DNA from: G963422445 sp963422445 | GTDB lineage: Bacteria; Pseudomonadota; Alphaproteobacteria; Thalassobaculales; Thalassobaculaceae | Direction of reading: 5' to 3' | Assembly: GCA_963422445.2 (NCBI GenBank) | Contig: OY729512.2 | Span: 6,076,001 to 6,140,000, forward strand | DNA: 64,000 bases | Part shown: in pieces, positions 18,641 through 27,494 of the stretch | Layout of the letters: every line of letters starts with the position of its first letter | Numbering within the stretch: position 1 is the first letter of the stretch | Translations under genes and position numbers: made by a program | Notes under the pieces: generated by a model | Databases searched by the model: none | Told to the model about the DNA's origin: nothing | Seen by the model: only the letters and a program-made list of their open reading frames with translations

Positions 18641-18684
18641 TTGGAAATCAGATAACAAGACTGCTTTGATCGAACAAATGTTCG
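18641..18684 (+). promoter_or_regulatory. Palindromic operator and possible promoter before the T4BSS cluster
   Basis: CGAACAAATGTTCG at 18671-18684 is a dyad of the form CGAAC-N4-GTTCG, ending 16 bases before the first gene's ATG at 18701. It resembles the LexA box of Gram-positive bacteria rather than the GTTC-N7-GTTC repeat usual in Alphaproteobacteria. It could equally be the site of the HTH protein encoded next. A weak promoter, TTGGAA (18641) and TTTGAT (18665), would place the dyad at the transcription start, suited to repression. Confidence 0.5.
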
Positions 18685-18700
18685 CCTTATGTTCCACAGC

Positions 18701-19174
18701 ATGACAAACCTTGACACATCCCTGCACCAGGCGGTTCTCGACTACATCCGCTGGCATCGCATCAGCGCCCGCCGTTTCGGCATCGCCGCCCTCGGGGACC
18801 CGGCGCTCATGATCACACTGGATAACGGACGTTCGGTCAGGCTGGGGACCGCCGACCGCATTCTCGCCTATATCGGCGCCGAACCCATCGGCGGCTGCTT
18901 CCGCCGAGAGGTCGAAGCCTTTCTGCGGATCACCCGCGTCAAGCCCTCGATCCTGGGCTTCGAGACCACCGGCAGCCCGTCCTTCGTCACCAAACTGCGC
19001 GGCGGGTTCTCGCCAAGACTGACGACCGTCACCTCCGTCCGGATCTGGATGACGGCGCAGGCCAACGCCGTCGAGGCTGAAGCGATCCGGCATACCGCAG
19101 GTGATTTGCCGGAAATCGGCTTCACGCCGGCTGCGGCCTCACGCATCCCGGACCACGGGGGGTCGACACAATGA
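18701..19174 (+). CDS. Putative DNA-binding protein with duplicated HTH-like domain
   Basis: A 157-residue protein with two similar segments, about residues 8-55 and 60-105. Each follows the pattern (Y/F)(I/L)R..R(I/V)....(F/L)G......P..(M/V)..L..G.S.RL.T. The segment RISARRFGIAALGDPALM resembles the short HTH repressor-like domains common in Alphaproteobacteria. It is the first gene of the pil-dot/icm block, just after a palindrome, and its stop overlaps the pilL start (ATGA). A role as transcriptional regulator of the cluster is inferred. An in-frame ATG at 18689 is possible but almost touches the palindrome. Confidence 0.55.
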   Translation: MTNLDTSLHQAVLDYIRWHRISARRFGIAALGDPALMITLDNGRSVRLGTADRILAYIGAEPIGGCFRREVEAFLRITRVKPSILGFETTGSPSFVTKLRGGFSPRLTTVTSVRIWMTAQANAVEAEAIRHTAGDLPEIGFTPAAASRIPDHGGSTQ

Positions 19175-19959
19175 CCGATTTCAATGCCGGACATCCGGCA
19201 AACGGCGCGAGGCTGGAAACACCGGCCGTCAATCCTCCCGGCCGCAAGCTCTATCGTGGTGACGGCGCCGGTCAGCCTCTGCCATGTGGCTGGATCCGGG
19301 TCCGTCGCGCAACACCGGACCAGCCGGCACATGCGGGCGCCGGCTGCAACACCGACGCATCGCAACCGATGTCGCACTATCTTTTCCGTCGGCACAGCCG
19401 TGACCGGTTCATTCTCAGCCGGCGCGCCGCCCGCGCGACAATACCAGTGTTGCTGGCCTGCCTTCTTGCCGGCTGCGTTGCCGGGACGATACAGCAGCGT
19501 CCCAGCAACACAGGACCATCGGGTCCGGTCCTTCCGCTGCTGATCGCCGAACATGCCGCTGCGGCGATCGTCCCGCCGTCGGCCGCGACCGAACCCCATA
19601 CCGCCGGGCAGGACACGGCACCGCCGGAACCAGCCGGGCCGGCACTCGACCCGGTGCCGGACACCGGTGCCGACCTCCGGTGGACGGTCCGCGCCGGCGA
19701 GACCGTGATGCAGACCCTGCGACGTTGGGGCAACCGCGCCGGAATCGCCGTCTTCTGGGACGCTTGTCCGGACCGGCCGAACCGGAACTGCATCGACTGG
19801 CGCAACCAGACGTCCGACGACCATGCCGGCAGTTTCGATACCGCCCTGACCTGGCTGCTGCGAGGCCACGGCACGGCCGAACCACGGCCGATCGCCCTCC
19901 GCGCCAGCAACGACGCGGTGCGCATACTCGCCGATGGCGACCTCGCCAGGCAGCCATGA
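19171..19959 (+). CDS. pilL: PilL-like pilus lipoprotein with TcpQ-type C-terminal domain
   Basis: A 262-residue product with an internal lipoprotein signal (VLLACLLAGC, lipid-accepting Cys102) and a C-terminal domain of the toxin-coregulated pilus Q (TcpQ) type. That domain begins about residue 170 with WTVRAGETVMQTLRRWG. In IncI R64 the homologous PilL starts the thin-pilus operon and acts at the outer membrane with the PilN secretin. The 19171 start overlaps the previous gene, but the 85-residue stretch before the hydrophobic core is unusual. ATG 19369 would place the signal nearer the N-terminus. Coupled to pilN by ATGA. Confidence 0.7.
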   Translation: MTDFNAGHPANGARLETPAVNPPGRKLYRGDGAGQPLPCGWIRVRRATPDQPAHAGAGCNTDASQPMSHYLFRRHSRDRFILSRRAARATIPVLLACLLAGCVAGTIQQRPSNTGPSGPVLPLLIAEHAAAAIVPPSAATEPHTAGQDTAPPEPAGPALDPVPDTGADLRWTVRAGETVMQTLRRWGNRAGIAVFWDACPDRPNRNCIDWRNQTSDDHAGSFDTALTWLLRGHGTAEPRPIALRASNDAVRILADGDLARQP

Positions 19960-21524
19960 TCGCCATGACCCGGACCGGATCCATCCTCACACTTGCCGTA
20001 GTCCTGGCCGGCTGCGGCAACGCCAACGTGACCGAACACCGCATCGAGGTCGGCCGCAAGGAAGCCGCATCCCTCGCGGCCGAAGCGGCCACGATTCCGG
20101 ACCGCGGACCGGTCGCCCATACCGAAACACCGTTTCTCGGCCGGTCCGTGATCCGGGCCGACCGTACGCGGACGCTGCCGCGGGATCTCGATTGCGCCGA
20201 CTGTTTCGTTGCCGTCTCCGCCGTCCCGCTCGATCTCCCCGCCACCATCGACTGGCTTGCCCGGCAAACCGGACTCGCCATTGCCCTCACCGGTGCGCCG
20301 GACGAGGCCGAACACGCCCCGACAACCTGGCGTCCGCAGTTTCAGGGTCAGCTGTCGGCCTTCTTCGACGCCGTCGCGGCACGTTTCGACCTCGCCTGGT
20401 CGAACGACGGCCGGACCATCCGGTTCGACAGGACCGTGACCCGCATGTACCGGCTGGCCGCCGGCGCGACCGCCACCACCCTGTCGGCGACGACATCCGG
20501 GTCGGTCTCCGGCGATAGCGGCGATACCGGCCAGACCGTCGAGGCCCGGACGCAAGTCGATGTCTGGGCCGATATCGACCGAATGGTCGGCAACCTGCTG
20601 CCGCCCGGCACCCGTCATGCATTGTCGCCGGCGGCCGGAACCCTGACGTTAACGGCCCGGCCGTCGGTTCACGCCCGGGTTGGCCCGCTAATCGACCAGA
20701 TCAATGGAATCCTCAGCCCGCGGATAACCGCCCGGGTATCCCTGTTCCTGATCGATGTTTCGGACGGCAACGATTATGGCCTCAATATCGACGCGATTTT
20801 TCGAGATCCCGCGTCGGGTACCGTCATCGGTCTCGAAGGCCTTGCCGCCGGGGTCGTCGGCGCGGCCGGAGCGCTCAGCGGCGCCATCATTGCGCCGGCG
20901 ACCGGGCGGACCGCCGGCAAATGGGCCGGATCGGCACTGGTCGCCCGCGCCGTCGCGCGATCCGGCCGTCTGGTCGACCGCCATCATGCGGTGATCAGCA
21001 GCCGCGGCGCGACGGCGACCCCGGTGCAACTCACGACCCGCACCAATTACATCAAGGAACTGAAAGTTACCGTCGAGGATGGCGAGACCACGATCGCCAC
21101 GGTCGTCGAAACCCTCGTCACTGGCTATTCCCTGCAAGTGTTGCCCCGGGTCACCGACGGCGGCCGCTTGTCCCTCTATCTCGCGGTCTCGACCGCCGAC
21201 CTCATCGACCTCAACACCCGGACCTTCGGCGATCAGGGCGCCTTTCTGTCCTTGCCGACCGTTGCACAACGGGTGTTCACCCTCGACAACATCATGGCCG
21301 ACGGCGAAACCCTGATCCTTGCCGGATATGACCAGGACCGTCTCGCCCTCAACGAGACCGGCGTCGGTTCGGTCGGTTTCAAGGGGCTCGGCGGGACGCA
21401 TGAGACGACGGTCAGCAAGACCCGGCTGATCATTGTCATCGAACCGCGCTTGCGCGCAACCCCGCGGCCGGGGTCGCCAACCTCCATGCTGGTGACACAC
21501 GGCCAACCGGCGGACCGCCCGTGA
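19956..21524 (+). CDS. pilN: PilN secretin, outer-membrane pore of the thin pilus
   Basis: A 522-residue lipoprotein secretin. The signal peptide ends in LAVVLAGC (Cys20), then come N-terminal domains, and the C-terminal secretin domain runs from about residue 240. Its features are NYIKELKVTVEDGE, GYSLQVLPRVTDGGRLSL and VFTLDNIMADGETLILAG. It would form the ring through which the pilus emerges. The start overlaps the pilL stop. A long open frame upstream to 19680 in the same phase is an artefact of high GC. The order pilL-pilN-pilO-pilP-pilQ matches the R64/PAPI-1 type. Confidence 0.88.
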   Translation: MIAMTRTGSILTLAVVLAGCGNANVTEHRIEVGRKEAASLAAEAATIPDRGPVAHTETPFLGRSVIRADRTRTLPRDLDCADCFVAVSAVPLDLPATIDWLARQTGLAIALTGAPDEAEHAPTTWRPQFQGQLSAFFDAVAARFDLAWSNDGRTIRFDRTVTRMYRLAAGATATTLSATTSGSVSGDSGDTGQTVEARTQVDVWADIDRMVGNLLPPGTRHALSPAAGTLTLTARPSVHARVGPLIDQINGILSPRITARVSLFLIDVSDGNDYGLNIDAIFRDPASGTVIGLEGLAAGVVGAAGALSGAIIAPATGRTAGKWAGSALVARAVARSGRLVDRHHAVISSRGATATPVQLTTRTNYIKELKVTVEDGETTIATVVETLVTGYSLQVLPRVTDGGRLSLYLAVSTADLIDLNTRTFGDQGAFLSLPTVAQRVFTLDNIMADGETLILAGYDQDRLALNETGVGSVGFKGLGGTHETTVSKTRLIIVIEPRLRATPRPGSPTSMLVTHGQPADRP

Positions 21525-22750
21525 CCATGCCGGCGCAACCCTGGGCGGATGCGATGGTCGTGCCGCTTGCCGGCCATGCCTATGTCATGGGCCTCGACTG
21601 GCGCTCGCCGCCGGACCGGAATATCCGCCGGGCCGCGGCAAACGCGGTTGCCGCCGCGTCCGGCAGCCTGGCCGCCGTCAGGCGGGACCGTCGGCAATAC
21701 GGGCTCGGACCCGCGGCGGCGAAAGGCGCGACCGCGGCCGCCGCGGTACTGGCCTCGATCCGGCCCGGGGCCTGGCTTGGCGTCTGGGCTCGGCCTGACG
21801 GCGGCTACTGGGGCGTGGCAGCCCGGCACGGCACCCTTTATCCCATGTTTGGCGATGTCGTTCTGGCGGACGAGACCGAGGCACGGATCTGGCTCGCCCG
21901 ACACCTCGAAACCATGTCCTGGGACCATGTGTTCGCGCCGAACGGATGGGCGGGAGCCACAAGCGTAACTGCAACGCTGCCGGAGCTATTCGCGCGCCGG
22001 CGATCCGGCCCGACTCTCGCCGACCCGCGCCACTTGCCGGTCCGCCGGCTGACCGTCGTTGCCGTTAGCATTGCGGTTGCCGGCAGCGCCGGCGTGATCG
22101 GTTTCGAACACTGGGCAGCATCGTCGCGGCAGGCGGCTATCCGGATGGCCGAGACAGCGCAGCCGTCGGTACCGCGGCCCGAGGCGCCGCCGATCAGCAG
22201 CGCGATCGCGGCCTGCCTGACCGGGCTGGCGTCAGCCGTCGGCGCCGGCGCGCCGGCCGGATGGACGCCCGGTCTGGCCCGCTGCGTGATTGGCGGCGGA
22301 CAGGCCACGGCCCATGTCGCCTTGCAGGCCCGGGACTGGACACCGATCGCGCTGCATCCGGCCGGGCGGGCGGGCGGGATCGACGTCGATATCGCAAGCC
22401 GGACCGCGCGGGTCGAACGACGCCGGCCGTTGCAGCCTGCGGCCCGGCTTGTCCCGGCGCCATCCGCCGCAGCCCGACTGGCGATCGCCCGCCTTGCCGC
22501 CGTGCTCGACGGCCAGTCCGGCAGGGCGCTGGCCGTGACGCCTCGTCCACCGGTCTTTGATACCGAAACCCGTGCGATGCCGGACTGGACCCGGTTTTCC
22601 TGGACCCTGACCACGGCGGCACCGCCCCGGCTCTGGCAGCCCAGCCTGTCGGCACTGCCCGCAACCGCCATCGAAACCATCGAACTCGACCAGAACCGGC
22701 GCTCTTGGCGCATCAGCGGCTGGACGGTAACGGAGATCTCTGATGACTGA
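21521..22750 (+). CDS. pilO: PilO-type pilus assembly protein
   Basis: A 409-residue inner-membrane protein. It has a cytoplasmic N-terminal half (GLDWRSP, AWLGVWARPDGGYWGVA), one membrane helix at about residues 184-202 (RRLTVVAVSIAVAGSAGVIGF) and a periplasmic C-terminal half. This fits the R64 PilO family, which helps assemble the inner-membrane platform. The start is GTG 21521 overlapping the pilN stop (GTGA), with ATG 21527 as an alternative. Called on layout, length and position between pilN and pilP. Confidence 0.75.
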   Translation: MTMPAQPWADAMVVPLAGHAYVMGLDWRSPPDRNIRRAAANAVAAASGSLAAVRRDRRQYGLGPAAAKGATAAAAVLASIRPGAWLGVWARPDGGYWGVAARHGTLYPMFGDVVLADETEARIWLARHLETMSWDHVFAPNGWAGATSVTATLPELFARRRSGPTLADPRHLPVRRLTVVAVSIAVAGSAGVIGFEHWAASSRQAAIRMAETAQPSVPRPEAPPISSAIAACLTGLASAVGAGAPAGWTPGLARCVIGGGQATAHVALQARDWTPIALHPAGRAGGIDVDIASRTARVERRRPLQPAARLVPAPSAAARLAIARLAAVLDGQSGRALAVTPRPPVFDTETRAMPDWTRFSWTLTTAAPPRLWQPSLSALPATAIETIELDQNRRSWRISGWTVTEISDD

Positions 22751-23765
22751 CGATATGCGCGAACCCGGCTTGACAAACCCGCATTCGGTCGATGCCGGCG
22801 ATGTCGGTCTGCCGGACAGATATGCCGATGACACGGCCATGCCGCATCCGGACATCGACGCGACCCCAGACAATGACAGCACCGAAGGTGCCGGCGGATC
22901 GCACACGGCTCCGATCGACCGCCGACTCCGCTGCGCCGGTCTGATCTCTGGCAGTGCACTGGGTCTGGCCGGCTTGGCGGCGATCGCCTGGTGGGTTCAG
23001 GAAGAGAGCCGGCCGCACTGGCCGCTGACGCCGGCACTGCCCTCTGACAACCGGGCCGGAACGATACCGGGCGCGGGATCGCCGCAGGCATCGCTTGCGC
23101 CGAGACCGACAGACAAGGTCGGTGTGCATCAGCCAGACACAGCGGACCACGGCCCCAATCCGGACAGCGACCAGCTCTGGAGTGACTCCGCGAACCATGT
23201 GCCGGCTTTGACCTCCGGGTCCGAACCGGCCGCGGCACGCTCACCGGCTGAAAATGATCCGACACCGGCCGACCTCACCCAATCACATGCGGTCCGTGGG
23301 CATGCGGGCGCCGGTATCACTGATAGCGACGCCAGATCGCCGATCACGGCCGCGACGCTAGTCCCCGCCAACCGCGTGTTCGCGGATCTGAAGGCCGGCC
23401 AGGATCGCCTGTTTCAGCTTCGTCTCCAGCTCGACGAAGCCCGGTTGCGTGCCGAAATCTGCGATGTCACGACAACCCGCGAGCGGCCGGACTGGTGCGA
23501 TCCGGTGATCCGGCCGTCGCCAACGCCGATGATCGAGCCGGCTGTGGCAGCAAGCCCGGAGGCAGCCGCGCCGCCGCCGCCGCGGCTCGCGGCCGTCGCC
23601 GGCCGTCCGAACGCTCTTGTTGCGGTCTTTCTAGGCCCGAACGGTCCGATCGAACGCCGCGCCGGCGACAGACTCGGTGCCTGGCGGATCGATCGCATCG
23701 ACAGCAACGGCCGGGTCCGTTTGACCGGCCCCGGAGGTGCATTGATCCTGATGGCTGGGCAATGA
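22743..23765 (+). CDS. pilP: PilP-type pilus assembly protein
   Basis: A 340-residue protein with a 60-residue polar N-terminus and a single membrane helix (ISGSALGLAGLAAIAWWV). A long low-complexity Pro/Asp-rich periplasmic linker follows. A short conserved C-terminal domain starts near residue 285, with VAVFLGPNGPIERRAGDRL, WRIDRIDSNGRVRL and TGPGGALILM. This C-terminal pattern is PilP-like and probably contacts the PilN secretin. It overlaps pilO by 8 bp and pilQ by ATGA. The linker is longer than in R64 PilP. Confidence 0.72.
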   Translation: MTDDMREPGLTNPHSVDAGDVGLPDRYADDTAMPHPDIDATPDNDSTEGAGGSHTAPIDRRLRCAGLISGSALGLAGLAAIAWWVQEESRPHWPLTPALPSDNRAGTIPGAGSPQASLAPRPTDKVGVHQPDTADHGPNPDSDQLWSDSANHVPALTSGSEPAAARSPAENDPTPADLTQSHAVRGHAGAGITDSDARSPITAATLVPANRVFADLKAGQDRLFQLRLQLDEARLRAEICDVTTTRERPDWCDPVIRPSPTPMIEPAVAASPEAAAPPPPRLAAVAGRPNALVAVFLGPNGPIERRAGDRLGAWRIDRIDSNGRVRLTGPGGALILMAGQ

Positions 23766-25372
23766 TGGCCGCGCTCATCGACATGTCCGCGGACGAACAC
23801 CGGATCTGTGCCGTGACCGGGTCCGGTGACCTGCTCGTCGACACCGCCCGGCAGGGCGACCCGGCGGTCTTCGAAGTCAGACGCCGGCTTCAGGCCGCGC
23901 TTGGCCGGCCCGTTGTCATGCGTCCGGTGATGGTCGGCGAACTTGACGCGGCCCAGGCCGGCGCGTCCGGGCGTCCGGCGTCCGACAGTATCTTCGGCGC
24001 CACCGATATAGAACGCCTCAGCCACCGCATCCTCGAGGATGCGACAGTGCTCGAGGCAAGCGACATCCATCTGTCGGTCGACGACCGCCGCGGGACCGGC
24101 CGCGTCACCCTCAGGGTGCGCGGCAAACTCACTCGACCGATCCATGAATTGCGGGCCGACGATTGCGACCGGCTTCTGAACATCATCTTCAGCCGCCTTG
24201 ACGAAGGGCCGCAGACCTTGCGGCCCGGCCGCAACCAGTCGGGCGCCATCCTGCAGCGGGACAAGCTGCCAACCGGCGTCGGCGGCGCCCGCATCCAGAC
24301 CGTATGGCCAGGCAATGGCTGGCATCTCAACATCCGCCTGCGTTACAGCCAGTCGGCTCTCGGTCTCAAGGGTCTCGACGACCTCGCGCTGCCGGCCGGT
24401 GTCGTCAGCGACCTGCGCTACATGGCGACAGCGTCACGTGGCCTCGTTCTCGTCTCCGGCCCGACCGAAAGCGGCAAGAGCACCATGCTGGCGACGCTGA
24501 CCCGAGAACTCTTTGATGCTGCGGGCGGGCTACTGACCATCGCCAGCGCCGAAGATCCGGTCGAGGAACATCATGATCATCTGCTGCAGATCCCGGTCAA
24601 CACCGACGAGGACGGCGACGCCGCCTGGATCGAGGCCCAGAAACTGTTCACCAGGATCGCGCCGGATATCGGCCAGATCGGCGAAATCCGTACCGGAGAA
24701 GCCGCCGAACGCGCCTACAGCTTTGCCGATACCGGCAAACTCACCTTTGCCACCATTCATGTCAGTACCGCGCTTGAGGTTCCGAACCGGCTGACCGCCG
24801 GCCTCGGCATCAGCGGCGGCCGGACCCTGGATCCGGCCCAGAACCCGGCCTGGACGGCGCAACGTCTGATCCCGCTGCTGTGTACTCACTGCCGGATCGC
24901 CGAACCCGATGACGGTGTGCAGCCAGACGATGAGGCCCGGACAGATCCCGATATTGCGGCCCGCACCCGGACCGCCATCGCCGGGCGGTTCCGCGCCGCC
25001 GGATTCACCTTGTCCGGTGTGTATCGCCGCGGTCCGGGCTGCAGCGTCTGCGATCCGCGCCGGTCCGGCGGCCTGTCACGCGGCGGAACGCCCGGCCTTG
25101 CCAGCCGACGCCTTGTTCTCGAGGTCGTCCTGCCCGATGACCGGCTCTGCAGCCTGCTCGCCAAAGGCCGGCGCCGCGCGGCCCGCGATTACTGGATCGG
25201 CAAGGGCGGCCAGCCGTTGTCCGTCCAGACCTGGACGCTCGCGCTGGCCGGTTTCGTCGATCTTCGGGACTATCGCCACCATATCGGCGGACCCGAGGAT
25301 CTCGCGCTGGACATCGCTCGAGGCGGCACGACGCCGATCCAACGCCAACCCGATCCGGAGACCGGATCATGA
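23762..25372 (+). CDS. pilQ: PilQ, type II/IV secretion ATPase driving thin-pilus assembly
   Basis: A 536-residue GspE/PilQ-family cytoplasmic ATPase. Walker A GPTESGKST begins at Gly233, the Asp box follows with SAEDPVEEHHDHLLQIPV, and Walker B/His-box regions include IGEIRTGEAAERAYSFADTGKLTFATIH written here in parts: IGEIRTGEAAE and TGKLTFATIH. A C-terminal CxxC pair (LLCTHC) recalls the zinc-binding part of GspE. The start overlaps the pilP stop. An upstream open frame to 23495 is not real. It pairs with PilR, the next gene. Confidence 0.9.
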   Translation: MMAALIDMSADEHRICAVTGSGDLLVDTARQGDPAVFEVRRRLQAALGRPVVMRPVMVGELDAAQAGASGRPASDSIFGATDIERLSHRILEDATVLEASDIHLSVDDRRGTGRVTLRVRGKLTRPIHELRADDCDRLLNIIFSRLDEGPQTLRPGRNQSGAILQRDKLPTGVGGARIQTVWPGNGWHLNIRLRYSQSALGLKGLDDLALPAGVVSDLRYMATASRGLVLVSGPTESGKSTMLATLTRELFDAAGGLLTIASAEDPVEEHHDHLLQIPVNTDEDGDAAWIEAQKLFTRIAPDIGQIGEIRTGEAAERAYSFADTGKLTFATIHVSTALEVPNRLTAGLGISGGRTLDPAQNPAWTAQRLIPLLCTHCRIAEPDDGVQPDDEARTDPDIAARTRTAIAGRFRAAGFTLSGVYRRGPGCSVCDPRRSGGLSRGGTPGLASRRLVLEVVLPDDRLCSLLAKGRRRAARDYWIGKGGQPLSVQTWTLALAGFVDLRDYRHHIGGPEDLALDIARGGTTPIQRQPDPETGS

Positions 25373-26478
25373 ACGCGGACTGGTTTGACCAGCCGACCCG
25401 CACGGCCCGGCACCGCAACTGGACTCTGACCGTCAATCGCTGGCGTTTCGGGCCTCGAGCGCGAATCGACTTCTACGTCAATCTCGCCTTCGCGCTGGAG
25501 CGTGGCATGATGATACGTGACGCCCTCGAGGCCCTACTCACCATGGAACGCGATCTGCCGCGCGGCCTGTTTGGCCGGCCGCTTGGCCTGATCCTGCCGC
25601 ACTGGCTGGCCCGCACAGCGCGCGGCGTGACCCTTGCCAACGCCGTTCGTGACTGGGTCGGACCACATGAAGTCGTCGCCTTTGCCGCCACCGCCCGCAT
25701 CGGGATTTCAGCCGGCCAGTTGCGCAATCTGGCGGCGGATACGGACCAGCTGCATCGCCTTGCCAGAACCATGCGCAAGGCGATGACACCGTTGTTGATG
25801 ACCCTTGCACTGATCTGGGGCTGTTTCGCGGCCTCGCATCTCTACATGTTCCCGGTGTTCGAAAGCATGGCACAACGCGGCGGCGAGCCGATCCGCTGGA
25901 TCGGCCTGGCCGGCTGGTTGCATGGTGCCAGCGCCGCGATGACGCTCTATGGCGGCCCGGCCTTGCTCGCGGCCCTCACCCTCGGTGTGCCGGCAGCAAT
26001 CCTGCTGGCCCGCCGCTGGACCGGGCGCAGCCGGATCCTGGTCGAGCGCCTTGTCCCCGGACTCAACATTTACCGCCGCCTCACCGGCATCACCTGGCTG
26101 CTGGCCATGGCGGCATTGCTGGACTCCGGACGCACGCCGGCCGCCGCGCTCGAAGCCTTGCGTCCGGCCACATCGCCTTATCTGCGCGAACGCATCGACG
26201 CGGTGTTGTCACGGCCCGATCTCACCCTCGGCGACGCCTTGCTCGCAACCCGTTTCGACTGGCCGGACATCCGGATCATTCACCGCATCCGCCTCTGCCT
26301 GTCCGGCGTACGGCCGGCCAGGGAGTTTCGGGCACTGGCCGCCTTCGAATTCGAACGGATGGACGAAAGCCTCGGTGTACTCGCCGAGGTGGTCGCAGCC
26401 GTCGGGTACGGCTTTTTCACCGCCTTCATTCTGGCGGTGATTTTCACCCAGAACGATATCGCGATCTCGCTTCAGTAA
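25369..26478 (+). CDS. pilR: PilR, GspF-type inner-membrane platform protein
   Basis: A 369-residue polytopic membrane protein of the GspF/PilC class, carrying two copies of the family's cytoplasmic helical domain. The first (ALERGMMIRDALEAL) is before the membrane helix MTLALIWGCFAASHLYMF; the second (ITWLLAMAALLDSGRTPAAALEAL) is after two more helices. A final hydrophobic segment lies at the C-terminus. It anchors the PilQ motor and extrudes pilin subunits. Coupled to pilQ by ATGA. Confidence 0.85.
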   Translation: MNADWFDQPTRTARHRNWTLTVNRWRFGPRARIDFYVNLAFALERGMMIRDALEALLTMERDLPRGLFGRPLGLILPHWLARTARGVTLANAVRDWVGPHEVVAFAATARIGISAGQLRNLAADTDQLHRLARTMRKAMTPLLMTLALIWGCFAASHLYMFPVFESMAQRGGEPIRWIGLAGWLHGASAAMTLYGGPALLAALTLGVPAAILLARRWTGRSRILVERLVPGLNIYRRLTGITWLLAMAALLDSGRTPAAALEALRPATSPYLRERIDAVLSRPDLTLGDALLATRFDWPDIRIIHRIRLCLSGVRPAREFRALAAFEFERMDESLGVLAEVVAAVGYGFFTAFILAVIFTQNDIAISLQ

Positions 26479-26490
26479 AGGATCCTGCCC

Positions 26491-27069
26491 ATGCGCAACC
26501 TGATGGCCCTGTTCTTTTCCGTCCTGCTCGGCAGCGGCCTCGTCTACGGCGCCTACGCGCTCTACAGCTATGTCCGTATCCAGATCGGCGCCGCCGCCAC
26601 CGTCGAACAGGTGCAGGAAATGGGCGCGCGACTGGCCGCGCGCTACGACACCCGCCCGAACGGCTATGGCGCGACCAACGCGGCCATTGCCGCCCGCACC
26701 CTGGTCGGGTTCGGACTGGCGCCGTCCGGCATGGCGGTCACCGGCACGGGCGCCACGACCCGATTGTCGAGCGAATGGAACGGCGAGGTCACGGTTCACG
26801 GCCGCGGGACTTTTGTCTGGATCGTGGTTCGGGATATGCCCGGCGGCGCGTGCCGGGCAATTCTCTCCGGCCTGTCAAGCCGTTCGGGCGTCACCAGCGT
26901 CCGGGTCGCCAAGACGATCGGCAGTGACGGAACCGGCGGCGCCAATCGCCGCGTCGTCGGCGCCCGCGAAGCCGGCGTCGGCACCGAATGGACCGACGAG
27001 CTGATTCTGACGGCCTGCGGCGAAGGTGCGGAAACCCGCGCCATGGCCTTCACTACGGGACGGCTGTGA
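26491..27069 (+). CDS. pilS: PilS-like major type IV pilin
   Basis: A 192-residue protein with an N-terminal hydrophobic helix (LMALFFSVLLGSGLVYGAYA) and a globular domain of the PilS/TcpA kind: a central FVWIVVRDMPGGAC and a late TACG giving a possible disulfide pair. Position after pilR matches R64 and PAPI-1. No leader with the usual Gly-x4-Glu processing site is visible, and an in-frame stop lies five codons before the ATG. Either the leader is atypical or the pilin is processed differently. GGATC precedes the ATG. Confidence 0.72.
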   Translation: MRNLMALFFSVLLGSGLVYGAYALYSYVRIQIGAAATVEQVQEMGARLAARYDTRPNGYGATNAAIAARTLVGFGLAPSGMAVTGTGATTRLSSEWNGEVTVHGRGTFVWIVVRDMPGGACRAILSGLSSRSGVTSVRVAKTIGSDGTGGANRRVVGAREAGVGTEWTDELILTACGEGAETRAMAFTTGRL

Positions 27070-27494
27070 TGCCGGTCCTGCTCGCGATGGCCGGGGTGTT
27101 GTTTCTGTTTGCCGCACCCTGGCCGGTGCCCACCGTGCCGCATGATCGCGGCGTCGCAATCGCAGCGGCCGACGCCTTTGCCGCTCATCACGAAGCCGCG
27201 GCGCGGCGGGTTGCCGGCAACCCGAATCTGGTCGGCGTGTTTCCTGTCCCGGCGCCGGGCCGTGAGCTGTGGCGCCAACAATCCTGTCACCGCGGCGGCG
27301 CCGTCGCGACCACCATGACGGCGGCCGCCGACAGCGGCGGCGCCATGCTTTCGCACCTCCGTCATCAACTCGGCGATCCACCCGGACTCGGAATCGCCGA
27401 CGGCAGCAGCACAGTGCTCGGAAGCGATCAACGCCGCCACGCTCTGCCCTGCACCGTTCGGGCCGGTGCGCTCGTGCTGGTTAGCCGGATCTGA
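27069..27494 (+). CDS. pilM: PilM-like small pilus protein
   Basis: A 141-residue protein with an N-terminal hydrophobic segment (LLAMAGVLFLFAAPW) and a periplasmic domain containing AAADAFAAHHEAAARRVAGN and NLVGVFPVP. In PAPI-1-like systems a PilM homologue of this size and layout accompanies pilS and pilV, and the call rests mainly on that context. The ATG overlaps the pilS stop (TGATG). A double Cys (SCH and PCTV) could form a disulfide. Confidence 0.5.
   Translation: MPVLLAMAGVLFLFAAPWPVPTVPHDRGVAIAAADAFAAHHEAAARRVAGNPNLVGVFPVPAPGRELWRQQSCHRGGAVATTMTAAADSGGAMLSHLRHQLGDPPGLGIADGSSTVLGSDQRRHALPCTVRAGALVLVSRI

Noticed and set aside
21838..23265. Long minus-strand open frames (up to 475 codons) opposite pilO and pilP
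   Set aside because: Composition is typical of shadow frames, with no ribosome sites or motifs, and the plus strand has a continuous coupled operon.
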